A DNA stretch of 64,000 bases from Rhodospirillaceae bacterium. GTDB taxonomy: Bacteria; Pseudomonadota; Alphaproteobacteria; Rhodospirillales; Casp-alpha2. Every line of letters starts with the position of its first letter. Positions within the stretch are counted from its first letter, which is position 1. This document shows positions 62,976 through 64,000 of this stretch, one piece after another. A program made the position numbers and the translations under genes. The notes under the pieces are model-generated. The model was not told the origin of the DNA. It searched no databases and saw nothing but the letters and a program-made list of their open reading frames with translations. Location of the stretch: assembly GCA_002706405.1 (NCBI GenBank), contig PALN01000063.1, positions 1 to 64,000 of the forward strand, read 5' to 3'.

Positions 62976-64000
62976 ATGCCCGATACGACTGAAAATTCCA
63001 GCAAGACCGGCATCATGATTTGTGGCCACGGCAGCCGCGACCAGGGAGCCGTCGATGAATTCGGCACCCTGGCGGGCCATCTGGCCAAGCGATTTCCCGA
63101 TTACGAAGTGGAAAGCGGATTCCTGGAATTCGCCACCCCCGTCATCCGCACGGGCCTGGACAAGCTGAAGGACCGGGGCGTCGACCGCATCATCTGCGTG
63201 CCCGGCATGCTGTTCGCGGCGGGGCATGTGAAGAACGACCTGCCGTCGGAAATCAACAGCTTCGCCCATGCGCACCCGGACCTGGACGTGCGCTTCGGCC
63301 GCGAACTGGCGATCGACGCCCGGCTTCTGCGCGCGGCGAAGGTCCGCATCGAAGAAGCCGAGACCGTCGCCAACACGACCGGCGAGATTGCCCGGAAGGA
63401 CACCCTGCTGATGGTGGTCGGGCGCGGCACCAATGATTCGGATGCCAATTCCAACGTTAACAAGGTCGCGCGCATGTTGTGGGAAGGCATGGATTTCGGC
63501 TGGGCCGAGGTCAGCTATTCCGGCGTCGCCTATCCACTTGTCGACGAAGGCCTGAACAAGGCGGTGAAGCTCGGCTTCAAGCGCATCATCGTGTTCCCCT
63601 ATTTCCTGTTCACCGGCATCCTGGTCAACCGCATCTACCGCTGGGCCGACGACTGCGCCCAGGCCCATCCCGACGTCCAGATCGTCAAGGCGCCCTATCT
63701 GAACGACCACGAAGACCTGATCGATTGTTTCGCCGACCGGGTCGAGGAAGCGCTCAACGGCGACAACAAGATGAACTGCCTGCTGTGCAAATACCGGGAA
63801 CAGATCATCGGCTACGAAGACGATCAGGGCGCGGCCCAGGTCGGCCACCATCACCATGTGGTCGGCATCGGCACGGACGGTCACGGCGCGGCCGATCACG
63901 GCATCCATCACGGCAAGCACGGCCATCATCACGGGCATGGTCATTCCCATGACCACGGACACGATCATGGCCACACTCATAACCACGGACACCCCCATCC
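62976..64000 (+). CDS. cbiX: CbiX-type sirohydrochlorin cobaltochelatase (cut by window edge)
   Basis: At least 341 residues, open to the right edge. Two related chelatase domains occur: MICGHGSRDQGAVDEF and VPGMLFAAGHVKNDLP in the first, VGRGTNDSDANSNVNKVAR and VFPYFLFTGILVNRIYRWADD in the second. The motif MxCxxC (MNCLLC, residues 266-271) matches the Fe-S site described for large CbiX proteins. A His-rich tail begins at residue 291, with 23 His in the last 51 visible residues. The enzyme inserts cobalt into sirohydrochlorin in the oxygen-independent cobalamin route. The true C-terminus is outside the window. Confidence 0.9.
   Translation, partial: MPDTTENSSKTGIMICGHGSRDQGAVDEFGTLAGHLAKRFPDYEVESGFLEFATPVIRTGLDKLKDRGVDRIICVPGMLFAAGHVKNDLPSEINSFAHAHPDLDVRFGRELAIDARLLRAAKVRIEEAETVANTTGEIARKDTLLMVVGRGTNDSDANSNVNKVARMLWEGMDFGWAEVSYSGVAYPLVDEGLNKAVKLGFKRIIVFPYFLFTGILVNRIYRWADDCAQAHPDVQIVKAPYLNDHEDLIDCFADRVEEALNGDNKMNCLLCKYREQIIGYEDDQGAAQVGHHHHVVGIGTDGHGAADHGIHHGKHGHHHGHGHSHDHGHDHGHTHNHGHPH

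Noticed and set aside
1..64000. CRISPR arrays, insertion sequences, tRNA or rRNA genes
   Set aside because: No regularly spaced repeats, transposase motifs, or tRNA/rRNA-like sequences were noticed on either strand by eye; a covariance scan was not possible.

Overview
The window looks like a chromosomal segment from an alphaproteobacterium, most likely of the order Rhodospirillales. The DNA is GC-rich with dense gene packing and many 4-bp ATGA/GTGA stop-start overlaps. Alphaproteobacterial signatures include a DUF3126 protein, a DUF1244 protein, a class I (archaeal-type) lysyl-tRNA synthetase, a GCS2-type glutamate-cysteine ligase, the ribF-ileS-lspA order, and a SAM-II riboswitch ahead of metZ. 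No rRNA, tRNA, insertion sequence, CRISPR array or complete prophage was found. No gene-free stretch exceeds 300 bases.

Layout. 0-4.4 kb: a partial gene, DUF3126, a 2Fe-2S ferredoxin translationally coupled to a tartrate/malate-type dehydrogenase, an orphan integrase-core-like DNA-binding protein, a zeta-class GST (maiA) and an M23 peptidase. 4.5-17.2 kb (+): MaoC hydratase, ribF, ileS, lspA, a DUF3035 lipoprotein, an active/inactive pair of M16 peptidases, pgi, mutL and a possible methyltransferase. 17.2-24.3 kb: RNA modification genes (rsmD, rluB, tadA), the DUF1244/DUF6352-type pair, purD, xseA and a second M23 peptidase. 24.3-25.5 kb: a RES/Xre toxin-antitoxin module with a strong promoter flanked by twin operators. 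25.5-33.1 kb (-): lipid A and envelope genes msbA, a DUF374 acyltransferase, waaA, lpxK and lpxL, preceded by an overlapping glycosyltransferase/LpxH-like phosphoesterase pair. 33.3-42.2 kb: lipid kinase, DinB, CurA-like reductase, pmbA, then korAB with an adrenodoxin-type ferredoxin-NADP reductase and a rhodanese. 42.2-47 kb: metZ with a SAM-II riboswitch and intrinsic terminator, a GFA protein, DUF3422 and tldD. 47-49.6 kb: two unrecognised genes with visibly lower GC. 49.7-58.6 kb: lysS, gshA, rsmE, ubiA, an unknown two-gene unit divergent from an S24 repressor, a branched-chain-type aminotransferase and ubiD. 58.8-64 kb: a GAF/HD-GYP phosphodiesterase, a GGCT-like protein, a TPR membrane protein and a CbiX-type chelatase cut by the right edge.

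How genes work together. MsbA, WaaA, LpxK and LpxL form a late lipid A/Kdo2-lipid A assembly and export line. KorAB with the FprA-type reductase links 2-oxoglutarate oxidation to ferredoxin and then NADP(H). UbiA and UbiD are successive ubiquinone steps. TldD and PmbA are subunits of one protease but lie about 8.5 kb apart here. The most noteworthy regulatory structure is the metZ leader: a SAM-II aptamer whose 3' strand can pair perfectly with part of a downstream terminator, which predicts transcription attenuation. The least explained unit is the S24 repressor with its divergent two-gene operon.
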